A model generated the notes under the pieces. The model ran no database searches. It saw only the letters and a list, made by a program, of their open reading frames with translations, and was not told where the DNA came from. A DNA stretch of 64,000 bases. Source: Pseudomonadota bacterium. GTDB taxonomy: Bacteria > Desulfobacterota > Desulfobacteria > Desulfobacterales > RPRI01. Every line of letters begins with the position of its first letter. The first letter of the stretch is position 1. The stretch covers positions 21,097 to 85,096 of the forward strand of contig JAHJRK010000203.1 of the NCBI GenBank assembly GCA_018830925.1, given 5' to 3'. Below are positions 32,497 through 41,409 of this stretch, in pieces. The position numbers and the translations under genes are program-made.

Positions 32497-33264
32497 GTGG
32501 GTAAAAGAAAAAAAAATAACGAAGAAGGGTCCGGCAAAGATGTGGGAATTGTTACGACAGTCTCGCTGTTTCTTATACTTCTGTCGTTTTTTATTTTACT
32601 CAATTCCCTTGCGGTACAGGATAATAAAAAAGTGCGTATTGCCATCGGGTCTCTCGTCGGGTCTTTCGGGAGTTTGAGGGGAGGCTTATCCCCGATGAAA
32701 ACCGGGAGTTCAGAAACGCCTTCTTCGCCTCCGATTTCTGCGCAGGAGACAAACCTTGAAAATCTGATAACCGGCATGGAGAAGGAAATAGATGAACATG
32801 CCGACCTGAAAACCGAAAAAGGCTTGGAAATCCTGACGATAGGCGAGAAAGCCTTGTTTCATCAAAACAGGCATACGCTCAATCCCGGTTCTATCGCCCT
32901 CTTAAAAAAGCTCGGCGACTTTATCAATCAGGGAAAGTATCCGGTTGAGATTGTCGGGCACACGGATAATCTTGATGCTGAAGAAAAAGGATATCGGTCA
33001 AACTGGGAACTTTCAAGCCTGATGGCCGTTCAGGTTCAAAAATATTTTATTGAACAAAGCAAGGTGCGGCCGGACAGAATAGTGGCCTATGGATACGGGA
33101 GCCAGCGGCCCGTTGTTTCAAACGATACGCCTGAATCGATGGAGAAGAACAGGAGGGTCGAAATTATATTCAAAAACAAGTCTCCTGTAAATGCCGCAAA
33201 AATATACACGGAAGCACCTTCCGGAGACTTTACCTATAAGAGATTTAACTTTAAGGTTTATTGA
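32497..33264 (+). CDS. MotB-like OmpA-family protein lacking the channel aspartate
   Basis: A 255-residue protein with one membrane helix (about 16-40, 'VTTVSLFLILLSFFILLNSL') and a C-terminal OmpA-type peptidoglycan-binding domain ('YPVEIVGHTDNLDAEEKGYR', 'VRPDRIVAYGYGSQRPVVSN'). Compared with the neighbouring MotB ('TFSDLVCLMLTFFVMLL') the helix has no Asp, so it should not carry ions by itself. GTG start at 32497 with weak ribosome site. It lies between motA and motB, one base before motB, suggesting a structural or stator-anchoring role (inference). Confidence 0.88.
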   Translation: MGKRKKNNEEGSGKDVGIVTTVSLFLILLSFFILLNSLAVQDNKKVRIAIGSLVGSFGSLRGGLSPMKTGSSETPSSPPISAQETNLENLITGMEKEIDEHADLKTEKGLEILTIGEKALFHQNRHTLNPGSIALLKKLGDFINQGKYPVEIVGHTDNLDAEEKGYRSNWELSSLMAVQVQKYFIEQSKVRPDRIVAYGYGSQRPVVSNDTPESMEKNRRVEIIFKNKSPVNAAKIYTEAPSGDFTYKRFNFKVY

Positions 33265-33265
33265 A

Positions 33266-34018
33266 ATGGGAAAAAACAGAAAGCGCGCAGATGAAAGCCC
33301 GGCCATAAACTCGAATGCGTGGATGGTGACATTTTCAGATCTTGTCTGCCTGATGCTCACTTTTTTTGTTATGCTTCTCACAATGTCTTCCTTGGACAAG
33401 AAAGCTATTGAAGACACGTTCAGTTATCTTCAAACAACACCCGGAGTGGTTGAATATTCCGGTTACGGAAAAAACAAAGCTTTTTCAGATTTTATCAAAA
33501 CATTTTCCGACAACCGGGACAAGTTGGTGTTAAGCAAGAATCAGATTGACGGTCTGTTTGAATCATTCGGCGGCTCCGCCGATTCCATCAAAAATATAAA
33601 AACCATCAAAAATATAAGCAAGTTAATTAATCTGAAAGAAGATGACCGCGGTCTTGTATTATCTTTTCAGGAAAACATCTTATTTGAGTCGGGGCAAACA
33701 GCGATCAGAAAAGAGAATAGCGCGATCCTCGATTTAATCGCCACTGCCATTGCCTTCAGCTCCAATGATATTTTAATCATGGGCCACACCGATGATGTTC
33801 CTTTGAATCGCGGCGGGTATGAGTCCAACTGGGAACTTTCAGTAGAAAGAGGACTTTCAGCGCTGAATTACTTTATAAATAATAGACAGTTGCCCCCGTC
33901 CCGTTTTTATGTCGGGGGGTATGGTTCATATAGACCCATGGTCCAGAACAGTAGTCCGGAAAACAGGTTGTTAAACAGGAGAGTTGAAATAATCTTCAGA
34001 ACTAAAGAGGAGTTATAA
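33266..34018 (+). CDS. motB: Flagellar motor stator protein MotB
   Basis: A 250-residue MotB. The membrane helix 'WMVTFSDLVCLMLTFFVMLL' carries the ion-binding Asp in the FSDL motif, followed by a plug-like helix and the OmpA domain ('ILIMGHTDDVPLNRGGYESN', 'RFYVGGYGSYRPMVQN'). It anchors MotA to the cell wall. The start at 33266 follows AAGG; an in-frame ATG at 33191 lies inside the previous gene. Its TAA is followed directly by the fliL ATG. Confidence 0.95.
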   Translation: MGKNRKRADESPAINSNAWMVTFSDLVCLMLTFFVMLLTMSSLDKKAIEDTFSYLQTTPGVVEYSGYGKNKAFSDFIKTFSDNRDKLVLSKNQIDGLFESFGGSADSIKNIKTIKNISKLINLKEDDRGLVLSFQENILFESGQTAIRKENSAILDLIATAIAFSSNDILIMGHTDDVPLNRGGYESNWELSVERGLSALNYFINNRQLPPSRFYVGGYGSYRPMVQNSSPENRLLNRRVEIIFRTKEEL

Positions 34019-34543
34019 ATGGCGGAAGAAACAAAAAAAGATAAAGAGGCTGAAAAGCAGGATTCCCCGCCCAAAAAAAAGCCTATCATCCTGTGGGTGA
34101 TTTTGGGTTGTGCCGTCGTGGTTATCGGAATAGGCGGTTATTTCGGGTGGACGCTTTTTATGAAGAAGGGAGCAAATGAGAGCAGTGATAAAACGAAAAC
34201 ACCCGAAGCTGCTGCAATGAATAAGCCGGCAGAAGCTCGAATCGTTGTCCCTCTTGAATCGTTCATCGTGAACCTGATGGATAACACAGGGTCGGGCAAG
34301 AGATATCTCAAGGTTACCATTGAACTTGAAGTCTTCAGCGAGGCCGATAAAATGAAGCTGGAGAGTTCCAAAGCCCAAATGAAAGATACTATTCTAATGC
34401 TTCTCTCCAGCCGGTCTTTTGAGGAGATCAATACGGTGGAGGGAAAAATCGGATTGAAACAAGTCCTTCTGACCCAGATCAATCAAATGCTGGGCGGAAA
34501 TATTGTTAACAGGATATATTTTACCGAATTTGTTGTGCAATAA
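34019..34543 (+). CDS. fliL: Flagellar basal body-associated protein FliL
   Basis: A 174-residue protein with a charged N-terminal tail, a membrane helix at about 27-50 ('PIILWVILGCAVVVIGIGGY') and a periplasmic domain with 'VVPLESFIVNLMDNTGSGKR', 'LKVTIELEVFS' and 'INQMLGGNIVNRIYFTEFVV', all FliL-typical. FliL rings support the stator. It follows motB directly. A second FliL-like protein is encoded at 44223. Confidence 0.95.
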   Translation: MAEETKKDKEAEKQDSPPKKKPIILWVILGCAVVVIGIGGYFGWTLFMKKGANESSDKTKTPEAAAMNKPAEARIVVPLESFIVNLMDNTGSGKRYLKVTIELEVFSEADKMKLESSKAQMKDTILMLLSSRSFEEINTVEGKIGLKQVLLTQINQMLGGNIVNRIYFTEFVVQ

Positions 34544-34630
34544 TTCAGGTAAACAGGCTGTAGGCTATAGGCTGTAGGTGAAAGCTAAAAGCCTGACAGT
34601 CTATAGCCTACAGCCTTAATTCAGGTAGTT
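34544..34630. repeat. Family D array between fliL and fliM
   Basis: 'caggctgtaggctataggct' then 'gcctgacagtctatagccta' and 'cagcctt'; inverted halves. Confidence 0.85.
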
Positions 34631-34643
34631 AATAGGAATTATT

Positions 34644-35621
34644 ATGGCGAATGTCTTATCACAGGAAGAGGTTGATTCCCTGCTCGGCGGGATAGGTGAG
34701 GGGAAGGTCGAAACAGAGACCGGCGTCCCTGAAACCGATGGTGTTGTTCAGACTTATGATTTCAGTCAAAAAAGCGTTCCGGTTCACCTCCGGTTGCCGG
34801 CCCTGGGAATGATTAATGAGCGTTTTATAAATCAGGTGAACGAAAGCCTTTCCGCTTCCATCGGTTCGGTGGTTGACGTCAGTGTTGCCGAAATCGATTC
34901 GATAAAGTTCGGCGACTTCTGCCGGTCGCTTCCCTTGCCGACAAGTATGAATATTTTCAAAATGGAGCCGCTGAGGGGTTTTGCCATCCTCGTTTTCGAA
35001 GGGTGGCTGGTTTTTGCTTTTGTGGACGCTATCTTCGGAGGAAAGTGCGTAAGCCATGTAAAACTGGAAGGTAAAAGCTTTACCGCTATTGAGGGAAAGG
35101 TAACCAGCAGAGTCGTTGAAACAGTATTAGTGGCTTTGCAAAAGGCGTGGGCGGATGTTCAGGAACTGAAAATGGTTTGTACCCGGACGGAAATAAATCC
35201 GCAATTTGCCGGGATTGCCAAACCGAACGATATTATTATCGCGACCAGGTTCAATGTAAATGTAGGAAATTTCACGGGGGGAATGACAGTATGTCTGCCC
35301 TACATCATGATTGAACCTATCAGAAAAAAGCTTCGCGATAAGTTTCAGGGCGAAAAAGTTGAGACGGATCGAACCTGGCAGAAACATATAGAAAGCAGGA
35401 TACAAGAACTGGATATCAACCTTACATGTACGCTGGGCACGATAAAAATTACCGGTCGGGAACTGCTCGGGATGAAAGCCGATGATGTATTACTGATGGA
35501 TCAGAAAGGAGATGATCCGGTTATTGTCAGTGTCGGGAACATGACGAAATTTAAAGGATATCAGGGGTCCATTAACAATAAAAAAGCTGTAAAAATATCA
35601 GAAATAATTAATACGGAGTAA
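34644..35621 (+). CDS. fliM: Flagellar motor switch protein FliM
   Basis: A 325-residue C-ring protein. The N-terminal 'VLSQEEVDSLLGGIGEG' is the CheY-P binding peptide; the middle domain reads 'LRLPALGMINERFINQVNES' to 'GGMTVCLPYIMIEPIRKKL'; the C-terminal SpoA-type domain ends the protein. Length is normal. fliN follows after three bases. Confidence 0.97.
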   Translation: MANVLSQEEVDSLLGGIGEGKVETETGVPETDGVVQTYDFSQKSVPVHLRLPALGMINERFINQVNESLSASIGSVVDVSVAEIDSIKFGDFCRSLPLPTSMNIFKMEPLRGFAILVFEGWLVFAFVDAIFGGKCVSHVKLEGKSFTAIEGKVTSRVVETVLVALQKAWADVQELKMVCTRTEINPQFAGIAKPNDIIIATRFNVNVGNFTGGMTVCLPYIMIEPIRKKLRDKFQGEKVETDRTWQKHIESRIQELDINLTCTLGTIKITGRELLGMKADDVLLMDQKGDDPVIVSVGNMTKFKGYQGSINNKKAVKISEIINTE

Positions 35622-35624
35622 AAA

Positions 35625-35960
35625 ATGAACGAAGCCGAAAACAAGAAAAGCAAGAATCAATTGGCCGGACAAGGAGCAGAAGAACAGGATCTTAACCGTA
35701 AATACGACATCGACCTTATTCTCGATATTCCACTTGATGTGCGTGTGGAACTGGGCCAGGTCAAGATGCTTGTTAACGATCTGCTCCAGTTGGGACAGGG
35801 CTCTATTGTCGAGTTGAATAAACACATCAGCGACCAGGTCGATGTGTTCATATGCGACAAACTGATTGCAAGGGGCGAAGTGGTAGTGGTGGATGAAAAA
35901 CTCGGCATACGGCTGACGGATATAATCAGCCCGACCGAACGGGTCAAATCTCTTGTGTAA
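35625..35960 (+). CDS. fliN: Flagellar motor switch protein FliN
   Basis: A 111-residue C-ring protein made of a short acidic/charged N-terminal tail and one SpoA domain: 'LILDIPLDVRVELGQVKMLV', 'LLQLGQGSIVELNKHISDQV', 'IARGEVVVVDEKLGIRLTDI'. Length normal. CGGAG precedes the ATG. Confidence 0.97.
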   Translation: MNEAENKKSKNQLAGQGAEEQDLNRKYDIDLILDIPLDVRVELGQVKMLVNDLLQLGQGSIVELNKHISDQVDVFICDKLIARGEVVVVDEKLGIRLTDIISPTERVKSLV

Positions 35961-35971
35961 AGGATCATGAC

Positions 35972-36265
35972 ATGAATGGAGCGCTTGAAGTCAACTTGTT
36001 AAGTACCGGCTTGAAAACGGCGGGGATGCTCTTAATCGTGCTGGCGCTGTTAATCGGCGTTCTTTTCATTATGAAAAGATTCTCATTTTTTCAAAGAGAA
36101 TCAGGGGGGGAACTGCCCATCAGGGTTCTCTCAACAAAGCATCTGTCGCCTAAGGAAAGAATTGAGGTCATTGAAATATCGGGAGAAAAGATCGTGGTTG
36201 GAATTTCGCCGAATAACATTACTTTTCTAACCAAACTAAAAGATAGCGATGAACAGAATGAATAA
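35972..36265 (+). CDS. fliO: Flagellar biosynthesis protein FliO
   Basis: A 97-residue small membrane protein: one helix at about 15-35 ('AGMLLIVLALLIGVLFIMKR') then a short cytoplasmic domain with 'IRVLSTKHLSPKERIEVIEI', the FliO signature. FliO helps assemble the FliP ring. AAAGGA precedes the ATG; the end overlaps fliP by 17 bases. Confidence 0.9.
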   Translation: MNGALEVNLLSTGLKTAGMLLIVLALLIGVLFIMKRFSFFQRESGGELPIRVLSTKHLSPKERIEVIEISGEKIVVGISPNNITFLTKLKDSDEQNE

Positions 36266-37064
36266 ATGCACAGTTACAAGAACGCATTTGCGGTCAAGGG
36301 AAAAGAGCGTCAAAATCATCTCATTTTTGCTTGCCGTTTCCATGGCCGTATGCGTTTTCACGGCAGGCAGCGCAATCGCGGCAGATTTTGCTTTTCCGTC
36401 ATTGCGCATAGGCGTTGCATCAGGTGAAAATCCGGCGGAAATGTCAGTATTGCTCCAGATACTTTTAATGTTGACGGTGCTTAGCCTGGCACCGGCAATT
36501 CTCATAATGATGACTCCCTTTACAAGGCTGGTTATAGTTTTTTCCTTTTTGAGACAAGCACTCGGGACCCAGCAAACCCCTTCTAATCAGATTATCGCCG
36601 GCCTGTCTATTTTTTTGACATTTTTTATTATGATGCCGCAGTGGGAGGAGATTAATACCAATGCGCTGCAGCCGTATCTTAGCGAAAAAATTTCACAGGA
36701 AACAGCCCTGCAGGAAGCTATGGCTCCGATTCGACGATTTATGTTCAAGCAGACGCGGGAAAAGGATTTGGCTCTCTTCATGAAGATGTCGAAAAACGAA
36801 AAACCGAAATCGCCCGAGGATATACCGACACTGGTTCTCATTCCGGCTTTCGTGATAAGCGAGCTTAAGACTGCGTTTATCATAGGTTTTGTCCTGTTCG
36901 TACCTTTTCTGGTTATCGATATGGTTGTGGCAAGTGTTCTGCTGAGCATGGGGATGATGATGCTGCCGCCGATTCTGATCTCACTCCCGTTCAAACTGAT
37001 GCTTTTTGTTCTGGTTGACGGCTGGAATCTTATCGTCGGTTCCATGGTAAGAAGTTTTTTATAG
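36249..37064 (+). CDS. fliP: Flagellar export gate protein FliP
   Basis: A 271-residue export gate subunit with an N-terminal signal sequence (hydrophobic stretch near 23-42, ending 'AGSAIAAD') and four membrane helices. 'MMTPFTRLVIVFSFLRQALG', 'TPSNQIIAGLSIFLTFFIMM' and 'VIDMVVASVLLSMGMMMLPP' are hallmark segments. The N terminus is longer than usual before the signal core, so a later start is possible, but the overlap with fliO supports 36249. Confidence 0.95.
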   Translation: MNRMNKCTVTRTHLRSREKSVKIISFLLAVSMAVCVFTAGSAIAADFAFPSLRIGVASGENPAEMSVLLQILLMLTVLSLAPAILIMMTPFTRLVIVFSFLRQALGTQQTPSNQIIAGLSIFLTFFIMMPQWEEINTNALQPYLSEKISQETALQEAMAPIRRFMFKQTREKDLALFMKMSKNEKPKSPEDIPTLVLIPAFVISELKTAFIIGFVLFVPFLVIDMVVASVLLSMGMMMLPPILISLPFKLMLFVLVDGWNLIVGSMVRSFL

Positions 37065-37074
37065 GGGACAAGAT

Positions 37075-37344
37075 ATGACATCTGAATTTGTGATCACGTT
37101 CGCGCAGGAGGCGATTAAAACGACCATACTGGTTTCCCTGCCGGTTCTGCTTATCGGGCTGGGTGTCGGGCTGGTTATCAGTATCTTTCAGGCTGTCACT
37201 CAGATTCATGAGATGACCCTGACCTTTGTGCCCAAGATACTGGCTATTCTGCTGGGACTTCTTGTTTTTGGAAGCTGGATGCTGGAACTTCTCACCAGGT
37301 TCACAATAAACACGATTGAACAGATACCGCTTTATATTCGGTAA
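37075..37344 (+). CDS. fliQ: Flagellar export gate protein FliQ
   Basis: An 89-residue protein of two membrane helices (about 15-38 and 50-75): 'ILVSLPVLLIGLGVGLVISI' and 'FQAVTQIHEMTLTFVPKI', matching FliQ. GGGGACAAG precedes the ATG. Standard place between fliP and fliR. Confidence 0.96.
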   Translation: MTSEFVITFAQEAIKTTILVSLPVLLIGLGVGLVISIFQAVTQIHEMTLTFVPKILAILLGLLVFGSWMLELLTRFTINTIEQIPLYIR

Positions 37345-37354
37345 GGAGCCGACA

Positions 37355-38137
37355 ATGGATCTGATTCACTTACAATATAATGAAATTAAAATATTTCTTT
37401 TCATACTTATCAGGGTGGGTGTTATTTTGTACTTACTCCCTTTCTTCAATTCGAGAGTGATACCTGTTTTGACCAAAGCCGGACTGGCGCTCATAATATC
37501 CATGATTCTCTTTCCCGTCAGCGGCAGTCAAATAGGCAGCTTTCCCGATACCTTATGGGGTATGTCCGGCCTGGTTATGGTGGAGTTGATTATAGGTGTG
37601 ATTTTGGGGTTGTTTGTTCAGATGTTTTTCGAAGGCGTCCGCATGATGGGCCAGCTGGCAGGAATCGAAACAGGGTTTTCCATTGCAAATGTCTTAGATC
37701 CTCAGAGCGGCGCGCAGGCATCGATCTTGTCCAACATGGCATACTTAATCGCCATCATACTTTTCCTGATCTTAAACGGCCACCATATTCTGTTGAATGC
37801 AATCAGAGAGAGTTTTGCAATTATTCAGCCCGGCTCGATAAGTTTGAACAAGCAGGTCTTTAATGAGATCATAAAGAGTTCCGGTGGCATGTTCGTTATC
37901 GCCGTACAGATCAGCGCACCGGTAATTGCAGCCATTCTATTCGTTCAGGTCGCCTTCGGTTTGATTACAAGGCTGATTCCCCAGATGAACATCATGGTTG
38001 TCGCGTTTCCCGTGCAGATAATAACCGGTCTCTTCTTTTTCGGGATATCTTTGTGGGTGATGCTGCAATTTATGGAAATATATGTGGGAGGTTTGGACAG
38101 GCAGTTAATGAATATGATGATGTGGATAAAAGGATAA
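37355..38137 (+). CDS. fliR: Flagellar export gate protein FliR
   Basis: A 260-residue polytopic membrane protein with about six helices. 'FLFILIRVGVILYLLPFFNS', 'GVRMMGQLAGIETGFSIANV' with 'DPQSG', and 'QISAPVIAAILFVQVAFGLI' are FliR signatures. The ATG at 37355 follows TAAGGAG; an earlier in-frame ATG at 37316 lies inside fliQ. flhB starts three bases later. Confidence 0.95.
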   Translation: MDLIHLQYNEIKIFLFILIRVGVILYLLPFFNSRVIPVLTKAGLALIISMILFPVSGSQIGSFPDTLWGMSGLVMVELIIGVILGLFVQMFFEGVRMMGQLAGIETGFSIANVLDPQSGAQASILSNMAYLIAIILFLILNGHHILLNAIRESFAIIQPGSISLNKQVFNEIIKSSGGMFVIAVQISAPVIAAILFVQVAFGLITRLIPQMNIMVVAFPVQIITGLFFFGISLWVMLQFMEIYVGGLDRQLMNMMMWIKG

Positions 38138-38140
38138 GTC

Positions 38141-39202
38141 ATGGCTGAAGAGAACTCTGCAGAGAAGACCGAGAAACCGACATCAAAGAAGAGAGAGGAA
38201 GTCCGGAAAAAAGGAGAGGTGGCAAAAAGCAGAGAGCTGCCTTCCGTAGCCGTTCTCTTGTTCGGCCTGTTTTCCATTGGAATATTCGGTTCATATGCGT
38301 CTTCCCGGATTCAGGATATTTTGAAAAGCATGTTTTCCAATCCTGTTTTGGGCGATCCGACGATTCACGGCTTAATGCCCTTTATTCAAAACACGACTCT
38401 TTCGTTTATTATGATAGTTGGCCCCCTTCTCGCGGCCGTGTTTATTGCGGCCGTTTTGTCAAACATCATGCAGGTTGGTTTTATGTTGTCGGGAGAACTG
38501 ATCCAACCCAAGTTTTCGAAGCTGAATCCAATCAAAGGCCTGGCCAGGCTGTTTTCTATGCAATCACTTGTTGAACTGGTCAAGTCCCTGCTTAAGCTGA
38601 CAATTGTGGGCGTAACGGCATATCTTACCATCAGCAAAGAGATGGAAAACGTTTCGCTGCTGGGGGGATTGGAGCTTAGTTCCATTTTTTATTATATCCT
38701 TGTTACTTTTTTTAAGATCATTCTCAAATGCTCCCTTGCAATGGCCGTTTTGGCGGCAATGGATTACGGCTTCCAAAGATGGGAATTTGAGAAAAAGATA
38801 AGAATGACCAAACAGGAAATTAAGGAAGAATATAAAAAATCGGAAGGGGACCCGCTGATCAAGTCCAGGATAAAGAGAATTCAGATGGAAATGGCGAGGA
38901 AGAGGATGATGCAGGCAGTTCCCCAGGCGGATGTGGTCATCACGAACCCGACTCATTTCGCCGTGGCTCTGAAGTACGACAGCGCCAAAATGAATGCTCC
39001 CAAAGTAACGGCCAAGGGGGTCGGAAGTATCGCCGAACGGATAAAAAGCCTGGCAAAAGAGCATGGTGTTCCGGTCGTCGAAAATAAGGAACTTGCGCGG
39101 AATCTGCATAAACTGGTGGAAATAGGGCAGGACATTCCTGCGGCTCTTTACCAGTCGGTCGCCGAGGTATTGGCATATATCTATAAATTGAAAAGCAAAT
39201 AG
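38141..39202 (+). CDS. flhB: Flagellar export switch protein FlhB
   Basis: A 353-residue protein with a Lys/Glu-rich N-terminal start ('EKTEKPTSKKREEVRKKGEV'), four membrane helices and a cytoplasmic domain holding the self-cleavage motif NPTH at residues 269-272 ('VVITNPTHFAVALKY'). It switches export from rod/hook to filament proteins together with FliK. Length normal. A lone FlhB C-domain homologue is encoded at 46883. Confidence 0.97.
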   Translation: MAEENSAEKTEKPTSKKREEVRKKGEVAKSRELPSVAVLLFGLFSIGIFGSYASSRIQDILKSMFSNPVLGDPTIHGLMPFIQNTTLSFIMIVGPLLAAVFIAAVLSNIMQVGFMLSGELIQPKFSKLNPIKGLARLFSMQSLVELVKSLLKLTIVGVTAYLTISKEMENVSLLGGLELSSIFYYILVTFFKIILKCSLAMAVLAAMDYGFQRWEFEKKIRMTKQEIKEEYKKSEGDPLIKSRIKRIQMEMARKRMMQAVPQADVVITNPTHFAVALKYDSAKMNAPKVTAKGVGSIAERIKSLAKEHGVPVVENKELARNLHKLVEIGQDIPAALYQSVAEVLAYIYKLKSK

Positions 39203-39297
39203 TAACTGTTCAGGTGGATAGACTGAAGGCTATTAGACTGTAGGCTGTAGGTAGGTAGGCTAATAGTTTACAGCCAAACAGCCTACAGCCTATAAAT
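39200..39297. repeat. Family D array between flhB and flhA
   Basis: Header 'tagtaactgttcaggtggat' then 'gactgaaggctattagactg' and inverted 'cagccaaacagcctacagcc'. Its header overlaps the flhB stop codon. Confidence 0.9.
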
Positions 39298-39318
39298 TAC
39301 ATAGACGGAGATAATTGA

Positions 39319-41409
39319 ATGGAAGATGTTATAGGAACAAAAACAGGTATTGCGTCATCAAGCGAGATAATTACGGTCGCCGGCGTAATCGCAGTTCTGC
39401 TGGTCATGATCATTCCTTTGCCCCCGGTGGTTCTCGATTTTCTTCTTGCCTTAAATATAACGCTGTCGATTACTATCCTGTTGATTTCCATGTTTACCCT
39501 GAAGCCTCTTGACTTCTCCATTTTCCCGACCCTGCTGCTGTTGACGACTCTTTTCCGGCTTTCTCTCAACGTGGCAACCACCCGGTTGATACTTTTGCGG
39601 GGCCATGAAGGATCTCACGCTGCCGGCAAAGTTATCATGTCGTTCGGGAGTTTCGTGGTCAGCGGCAATTATGTGGTCGGCATGATTATTTTTATTATAC
39701 TGGTCATCGTGAATTTCATAGTAATCACCAAGGGTGCGTCAAGAATAGCTGAGGTGGCCGCAAGATTTACACTCGACGCGATGCCCGGGAAACAAATGAG
39801 TATCGATGCGGATTTGAATGCCGGGATGATTGATGAAAAGGAGGCAAAAAAACGGAGGAAAGAGATTGCCCAGGAAGCGGAATTTCACGGAGCTATGGAT
39901 GGCGCGATCAAATTTGTCAGGGGAGATGCCATAGCAGGCATTATCATAACAATGATCAATATCATTGGCGGATTCATCATCGGTGTTTTTCAAATGCAGT
40001 TATCCGTAGGCGATGCCGCTAAAAATTATACCCTTCTGACGGTAGGTGACGGCCTGGTATCTCAAATTCCGGCACTCGTCATATCCACTGCGGCCGGTAT
40101 TGTACTCAGCAGATCCGGTTCAACGGATACCATGGGCAAGGAGTTCGGCAAACAATTCCAGAATCACCACAAGGCGATTTATCTGTCGGCCCTGATCGTG
40201 TTTATGTTCGGGCTGATACCGGGATTACCGCATTTCTCGTTTATCATTCTTTCACTTCTGATCGGAGGTTCCGTCTATTTGTTGAGGCAGAAATCGAAGA
40301 CCTCCCGGACTGAAGAAATAATGAAAAGCAAAAAGAAAGAGGTTGAAGCCGGTCCGGAAATTGTTGATCACCTGTTACTTGTCGATCTGCTGGAGTTGGA
40401 AGTCGGATACGGCCTTATTGCACTCGTTGATAAAGATCAGGGCGGTGAGTTTCTGGATAAAATCAGGTCGATACGCCAGCAGTTTGCCGTTGAAATGGGG
40501 ATTGTGATACCTCCGATCCACATCCGTGATAACCTGCGGCTGAAATCATCCGAATACCAGATTATGTTGAAGGGGGTAAAGATTGCAGGCGCCGAGTTGA
40601 TGGTTAATCACTTTCTTGCGATGGATCCGGGCGATGCGGTCAGAAAAATTGAAGGGATCAGTACGCATGAGCCATCCTTTAATCTGCCGGCGATTTGGAT
40701 CCCCGAAGCGAAGAAAGAAGAAGCGAAGCTCTCCGGTTATACGGTAGTAGATAATGTGACTGTAATGGCGACGCATTTGACCGAGGTGCTCAGATCGCAC
40801 TTGGCGGAACTTATGGGTCGTCAGGAAGTTCAGAACTTGCTTGACAACCTCAGTAAATCCTATCCGAAAGTTGTTGAAGAACTGGTCCCGAACCCGCTTT
40901 CACTGGGCGGTGTGCAGAAGGTTTTGCAAAACCTGTTGAAAGAACAGGTGCCGATCAAAGATATGCTGACCATAGTTGAAACGCTTGCCGACTATGCCCC
41001 GCTTACGAAAGACTCCGAACTTTTGACGGAATATGTCAGGCATAAACTGGCCCGATCCATCATCAGCCCCCATTTAGGCGAAGATAACTGTTTGAATTTG
41101 ATAACGATGTCACCGGAGATTGAAAATATTCTGATTAAAAACATTCAGAAAACGGAACATGGTTCATATCTTGCGATTGATCCTAAGACAGCGGATCAGA
41201 TTCTGGAATCGATAAAAGAAGAGTCTGAAAAGGCGATGATGCAGAATATACAGCCGATTCTGTTAACATCTCCCACATTACGAAGGCACTTAAAAAAATT
41301 GGTGGAATATTTTGTTCCTTCACTCAAAGTATTGTCCCACAGTGAACTGTTAAGCGACATGAAGTTTAAATCGATAGGAGAGGTTGGATTGAGCCGTGCA
41401 AATTCATAA
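39319..41409 (+). CDS. flhA: Flagellar export gate protein FlhA
   Basis: A 696-residue export gate with eight predicted membrane helices in the first 320 residues and a large cytoplasmic ring domain. 'IFPTLLLLTTLFRLSLNVAT', 'FVVSGNYVVGMIIFIILVIV', 'RFTLDAMPGKQMSIDADLNA' and 'GAMKFVRGDAIAGI'-like 'GAIKFVRGDAIAGIIITMIN' are hallmarks. CGGAG precedes the ATG; the end overlaps flhF by 14 bases. Confidence 0.98.
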   Translation: MEDVIGTKTGIASSSEIITVAGVIAVLLVMIIPLPPVVLDFLLALNITLSITILLISMFTLKPLDFSIFPTLLLLTTLFRLSLNVATTRLILLRGHEGSHAAGKVIMSFGSFVVSGNYVVGMIIFIILVIVNFIVITKGASRIAEVAARFTLDAMPGKQMSIDADLNAGMIDEKEAKKRRKEIAQEAEFHGAMDGAIKFVRGDAIAGIIITMINIIGGFIIGVFQMQLSVGDAAKNYTLLTVGDGLVSQIPALVISTAAGIVLSRSGSTDTMGKEFGKQFQNHHKAIYLSALIVFMFGLIPGLPHFSFIILSLLIGGSVYLLRQKSKTSRTEEIMKSKKKEVEAGPEIVDHLLLVDLLELEVGYGLIALVDKDQGGEFLDKIRSIRQQFAVEMGIVIPPIHIRDNLRLKSSEYQIMLKGVKIAGAELMVNHFLAMDPGDAVRKIEGISTHEPSFNLPAIWIPEAKKEEAKLSGYTVVDNVTVMATHLTEVLRSHLAELMGRQEVQNLLDNLSKSYPKVVEELVPNPLSLGGVQKVLQNLLKEQVPIKDMLTIVETLADYAPLTKDSELLTEYVRHKLARSIISPHLGEDNCLNLITMSPEIENILIKNIQKTEHGSYLAIDPKTADQILESIKEESEKAMMQNIQPILLTSPTLRRHLKKLVEYFVPSLKVLSHSELLSDMKFKSIGEVGLSRANS

